64,000 bases of DNA from JAIQGF01 sp051006995 (GCA_051006995.1 JBPCSQ010000004.1:124001-188000), one strand, 5' to 3'. Positions 7,688-17,120 are shown, counted from the stretch's first letter. Notes: generated by a model from the letters alone, not told the origin. Translations and numbers: made by a program.

Positions 7688-8506
7688 TTATAGTTGAATT
7701 TCCATGCCTTCAGCGGCGGCGCGCACCTTGGGATAGTACTCGCTGGCCGTCTTCACGATCGAGTCTATGCACTCGTCGCTGTGGTCGGGGTCGTGGTGGA
7801 ACATCACCAGTTCCTTGACCCCACTTTCCATCACGATGTTGATGGCCTCGCGCCAGTGGCTGTGTCCCCAGCCGCGGCGCTTGGCTTCGTATTCTTCGGG
7901 CAGGTACTGCGAGTCGTAAATCAGGATGTCGGCGCCGGCGGCCAGCTTGCGCACATTCTTATCGAACACCGGATGCCCGGGCTCGTTGTCGGTGGCGTAC
8001 ACCAGCGTGCCCGCTTTCGTTTCCAGGCGGAAACCCAGGCAGCCTTGCGGATGGTTCAGCCACATCGACTGCACGATCGCGTCGTCGAAGGAGATGCGGT
8101 CTTCCTCGATATCGTAGAAGTTGCGGTGCGCAGCCATCTCCGTCATGTCCACGGGAAAATACGGATCGGCCATCTGCTCTTCGATGGCGCGCTGCAACCC
8201 GCGACTGCGGCTGGACGAGTGAAAGAAGAAGTAATTGTCTTTGTTCTCGTACAGCGGCCCGAAGAACGGGATGCCCTGGATGTGGTCCCAATGGAAGTGC
8301 GAGATGAAGATGTGGGCGTGCACCGGTTTTCCATTGGCCTCGGTGCTCAGCGCCTTGCCCAGATTGCGGAAGCCGGTGCCGCAGTCAAACACGTAGAGGC
8401 TGCCATTGACGCGCACCTCGACACAGGAGGTGTTGCCGCCATAGCGCATGTTCTCCGGCTGGGGGGTCGGAGTGGAACCACGCACGCCCCAGAACTTGAT
8501 GTGCAT
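7688..8506 (-). CDS. Metallo-beta-lactamase-fold hydrolase
   Basis: 272 residues, cytosolic by appearance. The zinc-binding signature HFHWDH spans 70-75 (His70, His72, Asp74, His75), with further likely ligands in ATDNEPGH and the C-terminal MFHHDPDHSD. The opening MHIKFWGVRGSTPTP is typical of a subgroup related to cyclic-nucleotide phosphodiesterases and PhnP-like enzymes. The start at 8506 has GGGAG upstream; the frame extends to 8839 but those residues do not fit the fold. The substrate is unknown. Gene stands alone and diverges from trpE. Confidence 0.85.
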   Translation of the reverse strand: MHIKFWGVRGSTPTPQPENMRYGGNTSCVEVRVNGSLYVFDCGTGFRNLGKALSTEANGKPVHAHIFISHFHWDHIQGIPFFGPLYENKDNYFFFHSSSRSRGLQRAIEEQMADPYFPVDMTEMAAHRNFYDIEEDRISFDDAIVQSMWLNHPQGCLGFRLETKAGTLVYATDNEPGHPVFDKNVRKLAAGADILIYDSQYLPEEYEAKRRGWGHSHWREAINIVMESGVKELVMFHHDPDHSDECIDSIVKTASEYYPKVRAAAEGMEIQL

Positions 8507-8723
8507 GAGTCTCCCGCGACTTGCGCGCCCGCACATACACCCTTCCCCCCGCTGCTTCCACACACCACCGCCTGACGGGCGAAAAAAGCGCGCAAGTGCG
8601 CGTAGTATATGACAACCTGCGGCGTAAACGTCAATTGCGGAGAGGCTTACAGGAGGACCGTTCCTAAACAGTAAATACCGCCCCAGGCGGTTACTTTCCG
8701 GGACGGCGGGAATCTGCAACTGC

Positions 8724-10196
8724 ATGGTGCGGCCTGATCTAAGAGAATTTACGAGGCTGGCGGGCGAAGCCACACTGGTTCCGGTGGTGAAGTCGGTGAG
8801 CGCCGACCTGCTGACACCGGTGTCGGCATTTCTGAGCATCGCCGAGGGAGAGCCGCACGCTTTCCTGCTGGAATCGGTGGAAGGCGGCGAGAAAGTCGGG
8901 CGTTACACCTTCCTGGGGGCGCAGCCGTTCATGCGGCTGACCGTGTCCGGCGGCGAGATCACCGTCGAACGCGGACGCAAACGCGAGCGCACGACTGGAG
9001 ATCCGCTGCAGGTGGTACGCGGGCTGCTGCGCCAGCACACGCCCGCGGAAGTTCCCGGTCTGCCGCCGTTCACCGCCGGCGCCGTCGGATATTTCGCCTA
9101 CGACATGGTCCGCCGGCTGGAACGCCTCCCCGCACGCGCCAAGGACGACCTGCGCGTACCCGATTGCGTGCTGATGTTCTTCGACCGGCTGCTGGCGTTC
9201 GACCACGTGCGCCACCAGATTCACATTCTTGCCTCCGCCGACGTGACCCAAGAGCCGCCACGCGAGGCATATGAGCGTGCGGTGCGCGACATCGCCGCAC
9301 TGGAGAAGAAGCTTGCGCGCGGAATGCGTCGCCGGCCGCTGAGCGCCTCCACGGACGGCAAGCGGGCTTTGAAGCCGCACTCCTCCAGCAGCCGCGCGCA
9401 ATTTCTGCGCAGCGTGAGCAAGGCGAAGGACTACATAGCCGCCGGTGACGTGTTCCAGGTCGTGCTTTCGCAACGCCTGGATTTCGCGCCGGGCGCCAAG
9501 CCGTTCGACATTTACCGGTCGCTGCGCACGGTAAATCCGTCGCCGTATATGTACTTCCTCCGTTTCGACGACATGCACGTGCTGGGCTCGTCGCCGGAGA
9601 TGCTGGTGCGGGTGAGCGGGAAGAAACTGGAGTACCGGCCGATTGCGGGCACGCTGCCGCGCGGCGCCGACGAGCAGGAGGATCTGCAACTGGAGCAGCG
9701 CCTGCGCAACGACGAGAAGGAGCGGGCTGAGCACGTCATGCTGGTGGACCTGGGGCGCAACGACATCGGCCGCGTCAGCGAGTACGGATCGGTGAAAGTG
9801 CGCGAACTGATGTACGTGGAGCGCTACTCGCACGTCATGCACCTGGTGTCGGCCATCGAGGGGACGCTGCGCGCCGAGCTCGATGCCCTGGATGCGTTCG
9901 CCGCCTGCTTTCCGGCGGGTACGCTGACCGGAGCGCCTAAAGTGCGCGCTATGCAGATCATCGAAGAGCTGGAACCGGTGCGTCGCGGAGTTTACGGGGG
10001 CTCGGTGCTGTACGCCGACTTTGCCGGAAATCTGGATTCTTGCATCGCCATTCGCACCATGCTGCTGAAAGGAAAGCGCGCCTACGTGCAGGCGGGAGCA
10101 GGAATCGTGGCCGACTCTGTTCCTGAGCGCGAATTTGAAGAATCCTTGAACAAGGCGCAGGCGCTGGTCAGGGCGGTGGAATTGGCGCGCCGGTGA
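8724..10196 (+). CDS. trpE: Anthranilate synthase component I
   Basis: 490-residue chorismate-binding enzyme that, with TrpG-supplied ammonia, makes anthranilate, the first step of tryptophan synthesis. The N-terminal motif FLLESVEGGE (near 48) is the tryptophan feedback-binding region; the C-terminal catalytic core has PIAGTLPRG, DLGRNDIGRV, FPAGTLTGAPK and CIAIRTM. Full length for the family. trpG follows on the same strand but 134 bases away, with an inverted repeat between them, so the pair may be partly uncoupled. PabB is a less likely alternative. Confidence 0.93.
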   Translation: MVRPDLREFTRLAGEATLVPVVKSVSADLLTPVSAFLSIAEGEPHAFLLESVEGGEKVGRYTFLGAQPFMRLTVSGGEITVERGRKRERTTGDPLQVVRGLLRQHTPAEVPGLPPFTAGAVGYFAYDMVRRLERLPARAKDDLRVPDCVLMFFDRLLAFDHVRHQIHILASADVTQEPPREAYERAVRDIAALEKKLARGMRRRPLSASTDGKRALKPHSSSSRAQFLRSVSKAKDYIAAGDVFQVVLSQRLDFAPGAKPFDIYRSLRTVNPSPYMYFLRFDDMHVLGSSPEMLVRVSGKKLEYRPIAGTLPRGADEQEDLQLEQRLRNDEKERAEHVMLVDLGRNDIGRVSEYGSVKVRELMYVERYSHVMHLVSAIEGTLRAELDALDAFAACFPAGTLTGAPKVRAMQIIEELEPVRRGVYGGSVLYADFAGNLDSCIAIRTMLLKGKRAYVQAGAGIVADSVPEREFEESLNKAQALVRAVELARR

Positions 10197-10220
10197 CGTG
10201 CCATAATCAAGCTGAGACTT

Positions 10221-10308
10221 CACCATTGAGACGCCGAGTCCACCGAGTTACACCGAGTTACACCGAGTTTTTTCTCGGTGATTCAGGGTACTCGGTGTCT
10301 CGGTGGTG
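10221..10308. repeat. Iterated-word inverted repeat (word CACCGAGTTA)
   Basis: Three tandem 10-base units CACCGAGTT(A/T) occupy 10241-10270. The last pairs with CTCGGTG across a T6 loop (10261-10280), and the right arm continues to 10308 as CTCGGTGTCTCGGTGGTG, which pairs with the upstream units. It lies between trpE and trpG. Closely related words occur at 38780-38870 and 42626-42705. Confidence 0.85.
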
Positions 10309-10330
10309 ATTTGAGTTCTGGTACTGAGCA

Positions 10331-10906
<576 letters not shown>

Positions 10907-11015
10907 GGGTTAAGCTCGCCAAGGGAAAATGCTTTCCCTGCGGGATGCAAACAGTTGCGCGTCCGGAACGAGTTCCATTTTCGTGGAAACCCGCATATCT
11001 GCTGCGTTTAAAGGC

Positions 11016-11042
11016 TTGACAGTTCGTCCGGGGGCATACATT
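11016..11042 (+). promoter_or_regulatory. Candidate sigma-70 promoter of the PilZ gene
   Basis: TTGACA at 11016-11021 is a perfect -35. TACATT at 11037-11042 is a fair -10 at 15-base spacing (CATTCT at 17 is weaker). It lies about 25 bases before the Shine-Dalgarno CGGAGG and the ATG at 11067. Confidence 0.5.
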
Positions 11043-11066
11043 CTTACGCTACCAACGGAGGATTTC

Positions 11067-11390
11067 ATGGCGCAGCCCCAAAGGGAACAGCGTTCAACCC
11101 GGCGTTTCTCCCTGCGGCTTCCGGTTACGGTGAAGTTCGGTGACGCGCTGGAAAAGACGGCGCATACCCGCGACGTCAGCGCGCGCGGCATCTGCTTTTA
11201 TATGGATTCCAGTGTCACCGAGGGCTCCGAGATCGAGTTCACGCTCACTCTGCCGCCGGAAATCACCCTCACCGAGAGCATCCGCGTGCATTGCAAGGGC
11301 AAAGTCGTACGCGTGGAAAGCCAGACGCCGGGCGGGCGCGTTGGCATCGCCGCCGTGATCGAGCGCTACGAATTCCTCGCCGAGCCGTAG
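11067..11390 (+). CDS. PilZ domain protein (cyclic di-GMP receptor candidate)
   Basis: 107 residues forming one PilZ domain. The nucleotide-binding motifs are complete: RxxxR at Arg13-Arg17 (RRFSLR) and DxSxxG at Asp36-Ser38-Gly41 (RDVSARG), so it probably binds cyclic di-GMP. No other domain is attached, so it would act on a partner protein. The ATG at 11067 follows ACGGAGG; the frame could extend to 10929, but a consensus promoter lies in that extension. Neighbours are tryptophan and envelope genes and do not tell the partner. Confidence 0.88.
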   Translation: MAQPQREQRSTRRFSLRLPVTVKFGDALEKTAHTRDVSARGICFYMDSSVTEGSEIEFTLTLPPEITLTESIRVHCKGKVVRVESQTPGGRVGIAAVIERYEFLAEP

Positions 11391-11585
11391 CTCGGTCGTC
11401 AGTGCCCGACCCTGAGGCACACTCAGTCATTCGATCGAGAATGCGGCGTTCTGCTGCACCATCGACTACGTAGCCGCCCACCTGCCCCGAGTCGCCAGAG
11501 GAATTTCGTTCAGCTCTACCCGCCAGCACGCTGGCTGGCACCAGCAACTTTCCCTCAGGCGGATTCACGGATACCATAGCGGTTA

Positions 11586-12518
11586 ATGTTTCGTCCCGGT
11601 CTGGTGGTTTCAGTTCTTCTGATGACGTCGCTGATGGCGGCGCAGGAGCCGCAACCTGCGCAGCAGCCTGCCCCATCGATCGGCGAGATCTTCGCCTCCG
11701 ACGCGACAGTGAAGGGCTCGGTGATCATGGTAGGCGGCGGGACGCGCGTCATGACCGGCTCTTGGGTGAACGCGGGCGAGAGCACGGCGCTTTTGCGCCT
11801 CACCCGTGGCGGCGACTTGCGGATTTGTCCCGGCACCGCGGTTTCGGTGAACAGCTCGCAGAACGCGCGCGACCTGATGTTCGGCATCAACACCGGAGCA
11901 TTGGAGACCCACTACGCCGTCGCCTCCTCGGCTGACGCCGTCATGACTCCCGACTTTCGCATCTTGCTGGCCGGACCGGGCACGTTTCACTTTGCCATCG
12001 GCGCCGACGTGCGCGGCGACACCTGCATCAGTGCGCTCGCGGGCAACACTTCGTCGGTCATCGTTTCCGAGTTGATGGGCGACGGCATTTACCAGGTCAA
12101 GCCCGACGAGCAAGTCATCTTTCACAAGGGGTCGGTCCATGCTCCGGATCACACCGTCGGAGCTTGCGGCTGCCCGCCCCCGTCGCCGGTGAAGCGCGTC
12201 GCGGTAGAGCCGCCGCCGTCGTTGGAGAAAAACATGGACCAACCGGCGCCCCCTCCGCCCCCTGTGGATGCTCGCGAGGTTCACGTGCAGGTGGAGGCGC
12301 CGTTTGTCTTCAGCGCGGTTAGCCTGGAGCCAGCACCGACCGAAATGGTAGTGCGGCTGAAGGTCGCCCCAGGTCCGCAGTTGCCGCTGACCGCACTCGC
12401 GCCAACTTCCGCGCCGCCCGCGGCCCCCACGGTTACCGCTGCCACGCCGCCGCCAGCCCTGAAGAAAAGGGGCTTCATGGGACGGGTGAAGGCGTTCTTT
12501 GCGTCCGTATTCCACTAG
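11586..12518 (+). CDS. Secreted FecR-like protein with proline-rich C-terminus
   Basis: 310 residues. A Sec signal peptide (residues 1-19, cleaved near MAAQ) is followed by a beta-rich segment (35-170) whose pattern (GSVIMVGGGTRVMTGSWV, RICPGTAVSV) resembles FecR-type domains. Residues 175-285 are rich in proline and alanine (PPPSPVKR, PAPPPPPV), likely a periplasm-spanning linker, and the end (KKRGFMGRVKAFFASVFH) is basic and amphipathic. No sigma factor gene is adjacent, so a classical FecR role is unlikely. The function is unknown. Confidence 0.7.
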   Translation: MFRPGLVVSVLLMTSLMAAQEPQPAQQPAPSIGEIFASDATVKGSVIMVGGGTRVMTGSWVNAGESTALLRLTRGGDLRICPGTAVSVNSSQNARDLMFGINTGALETHYAVASSADAVMTPDFRILLAGPGTFHFAIGADVRGDTCISALAGNTSSVIVSELMGDGIYQVKPDEQVIFHKGSVHAPDHTVGACGCPPPSPVKRVAVEPPPSLEKNMDQPAPPPPPVDAREVHVQVEAPFVFSAVSLEPAPTEMVVRLKVAPGPQLPLTALAPTSAPPAAPTVTAATPPPALKKRGFMGRVKAFFASVFH

Positions 12519-12612
12519 AGAGTTCCGAGTTGCCGCGTTCCGGGTTCCGAGACCGGAAGCCCGCATTTGGGCACTCGACCGCAACGCGGAACTCGGAACT
12601 GGCAACTTTTTT
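12519..12612 (+). repeat. Iterated-word inverted repeat with a terminal T-run (word AGTTCCG)
   Basis: Left arm 12528-12551 (AGTTGCCGCGTTCCGGGTTCCGAG) pairs with right arm 12585-12607 (CGCGGAACTCGGAACTGGCAACT), and six T residues follow at 12607-12612. This copy therefore has the look of an intrinsic terminator for the upstream gene, unlike most other copies. Confidence 0.8.
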
Positions 12613-12656
12613 GGAAACCTTTGCAGCTGCTTCAGGTCTATACTTGAGGAGCAATT

Positions 12657-13544
12657 ATGGGCAGTTCCGCCGTTAAACCAGTCCGGCAGCAGCAGGGAGA
12701 AGTGTCGCACGATTTCATGCCCTCCCTGTTCGGGCTGGAGTATGCGACCTATGGCACCAAACCGACGAATTTCCTGTTGTCCTTCCTGCTGCACACGCTG
12801 ATGGCCGCCGGCCTCGTGCTGTCCACGACGTTTGCCATCCAGCACCGCCAGGAGATCAAGGCCACGGTGACCACGCTCATTGCCGCCGACATCAGTCCTT
12901 ATGTGCTGCCGGCAGCGAAAGACCGGGCGGGCGGCGGTGGAGGTGGCGGCGATCGCGACAAGCTGGCAGCCTCGAAGGGCAATCTACCCAAGTTTGCGCG
13001 TGACCAGTTCACGCCGCCGGTGGTGGTGATCCGCAATCCCGATCCCAAGCTTCCCATGGAGCCAACGGTGGTTGTGCCGCCGGAGATCCGGATGCCGACC
13101 GGAGGACAGCTTGGCGATCCGATGTCCAACATTCTTGGTCCGGCATCGAACGGCACCGGGAGTGGCGGCGGAATTGGCAGCGGCAGTGGCGGCGGCGTAG
13201 GTTCCGGACGCGGTCCGGGCGTCGGCCCCGGTTGGGGAGGCGGTATCGGCGGCGGTCCTTATCGCGTGGGTGGCGGCGTGAGCGCGCCGCGCCTGCTTTT
13301 CGATCCTGAGCCGGAATACTCCGAAGAAGCCCGCAAGGCGAAATACCAGGGCACCGTCGTGCTGTGGGTGGTGGTCGGGCCGGATGGACGCGCGCATGAG
13401 ATCCGGCCGGCGCGCACACTGGGCATGGGCCTGGACGAGAAGGCCATCGAAGCGGTGAGACGCTGGAAGTTTGAACCAGCGCGCAAAGACGGCGTTCCCG
13501 TCGCCGTGCAGATCAACGTGGAAGTGAACTTCCGCCTGTACTGA
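12657..13544 (+). CDS. TonB-family energy-transducer-like protein
   Basis: 295 residues. A transmembrane segment lies at about residues 40-61, with the rest periplasmic. Residues 80-205 are a linker that is first charged and proline-rich, then glycine-serine rich (GTGSGGGIGSGSGGG). The last 90 residues form a TonB C-terminal domain: PEPEYSEEARKAKYQGTVVL, then LDEKAIEAVRRWKFEPARKDG. TonB passes proton-motive energy from ExbB/ExbD to outer-membrane receptors; no exbBD or receptor gene is nearby, so the partner is unknown. Good ribosome site GAGGAG before the ATG at 12657. Confidence 0.85.
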   Translation: MGSSAVKPVRQQQGEVSHDFMPSLFGLEYATYGTKPTNFLLSFLLHTLMAAGLVLSTTFAIQHRQEIKATVTTLIAADISPYVLPAAKDRAGGGGGGGDRDKLAASKGNLPKFARDQFTPPVVVIRNPDPKLPMEPTVVVPPEIRMPTGGQLGDPMSNILGPASNGTGSGGGIGSGSGGGVGSGRGPGVGPGWGGGIGGGPYRVGGGVSAPRLLFDPEPEYSEEARKAKYQGTVVLWVVVGPDGRAHEIRPARTLGMGLDEKAIEAVRRWKFEPARKDGVPVAVQINVEVNFRLY

Positions 13545-13568
13545 AGCGGTTTCGATCCAAGATCAAGA

Positions 13569-13635
13569 ACGGGCTTTGGCCGGGGCTAAAGCCCGTTTCG
13601 ATTTGCGGCTGAAAACCGCGGGCCTGAAGGCCCGC
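13569..13635. terminator. Two GC hairpins between convergent genes
   Basis: ACGGGCTTT (13569-13577) pairs with AAAGCCCGT (13588-13596), and GCGGGCC (13618-13624) pairs with GGCCCGC (13629-13635) around TGAA. They lie between the TonB-family gene (plus) and the YtxH gene (minus) and probably stop transcription from both sides. T-runs are short, so the terminator role is inferred. Confidence 0.6.
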
Positions 13636-13669
13636 GTTCCAACCGTGGTTCTCCTGACTCCCGGGCGCG

Positions 13670-13993
13670 CTAGCGTTTTACGGCCTTGGCGAAGGGGGCC
13701 ACTTTCTCCTTGGCGGTATCCTTGGCGTTCTGCGCCCATTCCTTGGCGTTGCCGGCCATCTCGCTGCCACGCTCGATGACGCCGCCGGCCTGCTCGGCAA
13801 GATCATCAATCACGTCGCGCGCGTCCTCATAACGGCGGCGCAATTCGCGGCGCATTTGTTTGCCGGATTTGGGCGCGAACAGCAGCGCGGCCAGCGCGCC
13901 GGCGCCCAACCCGATAAACAGGAAGGTGAGCGCGGTTCCAACCATGCTGCGGTCTGAAGGCTGGTAATCACCAAAACGTTCGTAGTCCGTCAT
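13670..13993 (-). CDS. YtxH domain membrane protein
   Basis: 107 residues: a short N-terminus, one transmembrane segment (about 19-40, ALTFLFIGLGAGALAALLFAP), then a long charged helix (SGKQMRRELRRRYEDARDVIDD) typical of YtxH/general-stress proteins. The family role is not well defined; it is often stress- or biofilm-linked. The ribosome site GAGAGG precedes the ATG. It follows the CBS-domain gene on the same strand after 31 bases, so the two may form an operon. Confidence 0.82.
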   Translation of the reverse strand: MTDYERFGDYQPSDRSMVGTALTFLFIGLGAGALAALLFAPKSGKQMRRELRRRYEDARDVIDDLAEQAGGVIERGSEMAGNAKEWAQNAKDTAKEKVAPFAKAVKR

Positions 13994-14024
13994 GCCTGCA
14001 CCTCTCTTCGTTGAACGGGTTATT

Positions 14025-14696
14025 CTAGCTCGCGCGGCGCTTGCGCGTGGTTTTTCCCTCGTTACGAATGGGAACGACCTTCGATTGGCGACGCGCCTCC
14101 TCGCCGATGTTGCGGTTCGAGATTCCCTGGGGCGCGTTGCGTCCCCCGGTGATCATGCGGCCTTCGCCGCGTTCCTGGTCGAGGCGCTGCTCGGCGGAAA
14201 CCGCCGCCTGCCTGCGCGCTGGTTGCCCCTTTCGCGCTTGCGGCTGCGCTTGACGTTGTGCAGTGCCCCGCCGCGAAGGTTTCACTCCTCGCGACACCGA
14301 TTCCAGGGCGTTTCCAGCGTTTTGTTCGCTGCCTTTCACGGCGATGTCGCCCAGCGACACCATGCCGACAAGGCAGCCACCCTCAACGACCGGTAGACGC
14401 CGCACCTGCTTGCGCGCCATCAGGCGCGAGGCCTCCTCGACGTCGGTGGTGGGCTCGATGGTTTCGAGTTCCTCGGTCAAGATTTCATCCGCTGCCATCT
14501 CCGAAGCATTTTTGCCGGCTGCAATGCAGCGGATCACGATGTCGCGGTCGGTGACGATGCCGAGCAGTTCCTTGTCCTCATCCACCACCGGAACCACTCC
14601 CGTATCCATGTCGCGCATGATGGTGGCAATCTCTTCCACCGTGGTTTCCGGTTCCACGCTGGCTACATCCGCCGTCATGATTTCGCGGATCTGCAT
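14025..14696 (-). CDS. Tandem CBS domain protein with a basic tail
   Basis: 223 residues. Two CBS domains (about 1-60 and 66-125) carry the usual signatures (MDTGVVPVVDEDKELLGIVTDRD and VRRLPVVEGGCLVGMVSLGD), a pair that senses adenosine nucleotides in many proteins. Residues 135-223 are rich in Arg, Gln and Ala with the end RKRRAS; this tail has no family pattern and could bind nucleic acid or polyphosphate. The YtxH gene follows closely. The target of the CBS module is unknown. Confidence 0.82.
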   Translation of the reverse strand: MQIREIMTADVASVEPETTVEEIATIMRDMDTGVVPVVDEDKELLGIVTDRDIVIRCIAAGKNASEMAADEILTEELETIEPTTDVEEASRLMARKQVRRLPVVEGGCLVGMVSLGDIAVKGSEQNAGNALESVSRGVKPSRRGTAQRQAQPQARKGQPARRQAAVSAEQRLDQERGEGRMITGGRNAPQGISNRNIGEEARRQSKVVPIRNEGKTTRKRRAS

Positions 14697-15174
14697 ACAC
14701 TCCCCCTTCCTGGTTATCTCTACTGTTTAGAAAAACGGCGCTCGCGGTGTGTTGTCCACAATCGAGGTGCAGCACGGCATTCCGCATTGCTGGCGGCTCA
14801 TCCCGCAGAGTCGGAGTTCGGCGCTTGACACGGATTCCAGAGACGTTGTAACAATGCTTCCCTCATTTTGGCTCGCGGTTGTGCGTAGTGGGCGTACAGC
14901 CGGGGCTTGAACCGGGGAACGGTTTCATCACCCTTCGTCTGACGCGTCGGCATGCGCTGGTGGGCGCATTCCGCGCGGCGATTCATAGCGGTTGATTTTT
15001 TATCTGGCGGGACGCACACGTCTGTGGTGTGAAGGCTGGCTGTTTCTCTTTTTCTTACAGGTTGGTCTCATCTTTTGCGTTTTCTCGCGGCAACGGTGAG
15101 GCGAAAGACCGCTACGGGCGCGGCTTCTCAAGCCGTCCCTTAGGTCAACTTGGATTTTCAGAGAAGGAGACACG
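14697..15174 (+). promoter_or_regulatory. Long promoter/leader region of the porin gene
   Basis: 478 bases without a credible gene. TTGACA (14825-14830) and TGTAAC (14847-14852) with a 16-base spacer form a good sigma-70 promoter, giving a leader of roughly 315 bases before the porin ATG. Within the leader a hairpin CGGCTT-CTC-AAGCCG (15121-15135) lies about 30 bases before the Shine-Dalgarno GAAGGAG. I could not match the leader to a known riboswitch class. Confidence 0.5.
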
Positions 15175-16950
15175 ATGCGACGCTCATTGGTTTTATTGGT
15201 GGTGTGCCTGCTCTGGGTGGGCTTGCCAAGCCTGGCGGCAGACGGAGCCGGACCCGCTGACAGTTCCTCCAAACAGATCCCAGTGGCTAGTCAAGACGAA
15301 GTACAGCAGCTGCGCAGTGAAGTGGCGTCTCAGAAACAAACGATTGAAGAGCTGAAGGCGATGGTCGGGCAGCTGGCGCAGCGGCTCGACAGCGGCAGCC
15401 CGAAGATGGTCGGTGCGGGGATGATGCAGCCGGGCTTGACCACCATGACCGTGGGACAAGCCGCGCCCACAAGCCAGCAGGCCGAGAACCCAATGAAGGC
15501 TCCCGAGAAGAAAAAGAAGGAGCCCGGCAAGCTGGAATGGACGGTCGGCGATACCACCGTCCAGCTCTATGGCCATGCCGACGTGTCCTACGACTACATG
15601 GATAACGGGATTACCGCAGCGATGGAAGCAACGAACCCGTTTCTGGCGCCTACGGGCACCACATTCCGCGCGAACAATGGGTGGTTGGGACAGATTTCCA
15701 GCAACCTCTCGTATTTTGGCGTGCGCGGTTCCAAGAAAATCAATTCGTATCTTACCGGGGTGTTCCAGTTCGAAACCGAGGTCATGGTGTCGGACACGCC
15801 TGGCCCCACGTCCGATATGCAGTGTAAGTACTGCCTCGGCTCGCGCGATACCTTTGTGGGGGTCCAAGGCCCGTGGGGAGCCCTCAAGATGGGTAAGGAA
15901 GACGCGCCGTACAAGAGAACCACCACCGGCGCCTTCGATCCTTTCATCAACACGATTGCCGACGCTCGCAGCATCATGGGCAACAGCGGCGGCGACAACC
16001 GAGCCGAGTTCATGGGCCGCGTCTCGCACGCTATCTGGTACGAGTCACCCACCTACAAGGGCGTGTACGCCAGCATTCTGTTCTCGCCGGGGCAGAACCG
16101 CTCCACCGACACCGGCGGTTATCCGCGTGGCGAGCCCAATTGCTCGGGCGGCAATGGCGCGTTCACGCTCAGCCTCGCCAACAAAGGGAACGTTGCTGAA
16201 GCGGCGGACTTGAACTCCTTGATTGTTCCGCCGGACACGAACCCCTGCAACGACGGCTCCATCAACAACATCCTGAGCGCAGCCGCCACTTACAGGGGCT
16301 ACGGACTCTACTTGTTCGGCGGGTACGAGCATCACGGCCACGTCAACCGGACGGGAGACCTGGTGGGCGTCGCCGATGAAGCCGCCTGGAAGATCGGCGG
16401 GGAGTACACCGTTAAAGCGACCGGTACGACTCCAAGCTTCGTCTACGAAAAACTGAAGCGCTATGGCGCTACGGACGTATCCGCGGCGTTGGGACAACCC
16501 ACCGTTTTTCCGGCCCTCAACGAGCGCAGCCGTCCTACGGCTACCTGGCTGGCGATCCGGCAAAAGCTGAGCAAGAAGGACACCCTCAGCGCGGATTGGA
16601 TCCATGCCGGCAAAACGGCCGGCGATCCGGGGCAGTGCGCTGGGGTCGATCCCATCACGGGCGCCTGCAATGCATTCGCAACCCTGAGCGGTATTCCCGG
16701 AACCGAAACCGCGGTTCGCAATACGGCCGATAACAGCAGCAACATGTATGGCATCGGTCTGAAGCACGCGTGGACGAGCAGGATGACGAGCTACTTCGTG
16801 TATGCGCGCCAGGCCAACCATGCCGACGCTCATTACGACTTGGGCGCGGTCGGCCACGGCCTGGTGACTGACAAGAAAGACTTCCTTGGAGTCGGCTTCA
16901 CCGGGACGCGGATCCAGGGAATTTCGGGAGGTCTTACGTTCGATTTCTGA
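15175..16950 (+). CDS. Outer-membrane porin with an N-terminal coiled coil
   Basis: 591 residues. A signal peptide (1-22, cleaved after SLAA) is followed by a short coiled coil (about 40-70: DEVQQLRSEVASQKQTIEELKAMVGQL), a linker, and a beta barrel from about 120 to the C-terminal phenylalanine (GGLTFDF), the usual BAM-recognised end. Barrel strands resemble Gram-negative porins (FQFETEV, DTFVGVQGPWGALKMGKED). The coiled coil may tether or trimerise the barrel, as in S-layer-homology or OmpM-like porins. Substrate unknown. It stands alone, under a long leader, with a strong terminator. Confidence 0.85.
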   Translation: MRRSLVLLVVCLLWVGLPSLAADGAGPADSSSKQIPVASQDEVQQLRSEVASQKQTIEELKAMVGQLAQRLDSGSPKMVGAGMMQPGLTTMTVGQAAPTSQQAENPMKAPEKKKKEPGKLEWTVGDTTVQLYGHADVSYDYMDNGITAAMEATNPFLAPTGTTFRANNGWLGQISSNLSYFGVRGSKKINSYLTGVFQFETEVMVSDTPGPTSDMQCKYCLGSRDTFVGVQGPWGALKMGKEDAPYKRTTTGAFDPFINTIADARSIMGNSGGDNRAEFMGRVSHAIWYESPTYKGVYASILFSPGQNRSTDTGGYPRGEPNCSGGNGAFTLSLANKGNVAEAADLNSLIVPPDTNPCNDGSINNILSAAATYRGYGLYLFGGYEHHGHVNRTGDLVGVADEAAWKIGGEYTVKATGTTPSFVYEKLKRYGATDVSAALGQPTVFPALNERSRPTATWLAIRQKLSKKDTLSADWIHAGKTAGDPGQCAGVDPITGACNAFATLSGIPGTETAVRNTADNSSNMYGIGLKHAWTSRMTSYFVYARQANHADAHYDLGAVGHGLVTDKKDFLGVGFTGTRIQGISGGLTFDF

Positions 16951-17009
16951 TCGCCTGAGCGGCGGCGCTACACCCGACTTTCAGAAGGTGTCGTCTCCCT
17001 CCTTCCCTC

Positions 17010-17041
17010 GGGCTCCTTTCGCAAGAGAGGGGCCCTTTTTT
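17010..17041 (+). terminator. Intrinsic terminator of the porin gene
   Basis: GGGCTCCT (17010-17017) pairs with AGGGGCCC (17028-17035) with one G-T pair, followed by six T residues. Standard Rho-independent terminator. Confidence 0.88.
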
Positions 17042-17120
17042 CACCTTCCACAGCGGGCGCCCAAGTCACTGCCAATTTCTTGATCTGGGCTTATACTGCC
17101 CGCCATCCGTGAGTGCTTCT

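Noticed and set aside
8507..8723. Tryptophan attenuator before trpE
   Set aside because: No leader peptide with Trp codons and no competing hairpins could be built.
10922..10939. AGGGAAA-ATGC-TTTCCCT after trpG as a terminator
   Set aside because: Perfect 7-base stem but no T-run on either side.
14745..14760. DnaA-box-like TTGTCCACA and, at 19709, TTATCCACC
   Set aside because: Single boxes with mismatches and no cluster or AT-rich region; not evidence of an origin here.
15080..15135. GEMM-like pattern in the porin leader (GGCAAC, GAAA loop, ACGG)
   Set aside because: The invariant GCAAACC and GACGCAAAGCC segments are absent; pairing does not fit the class.
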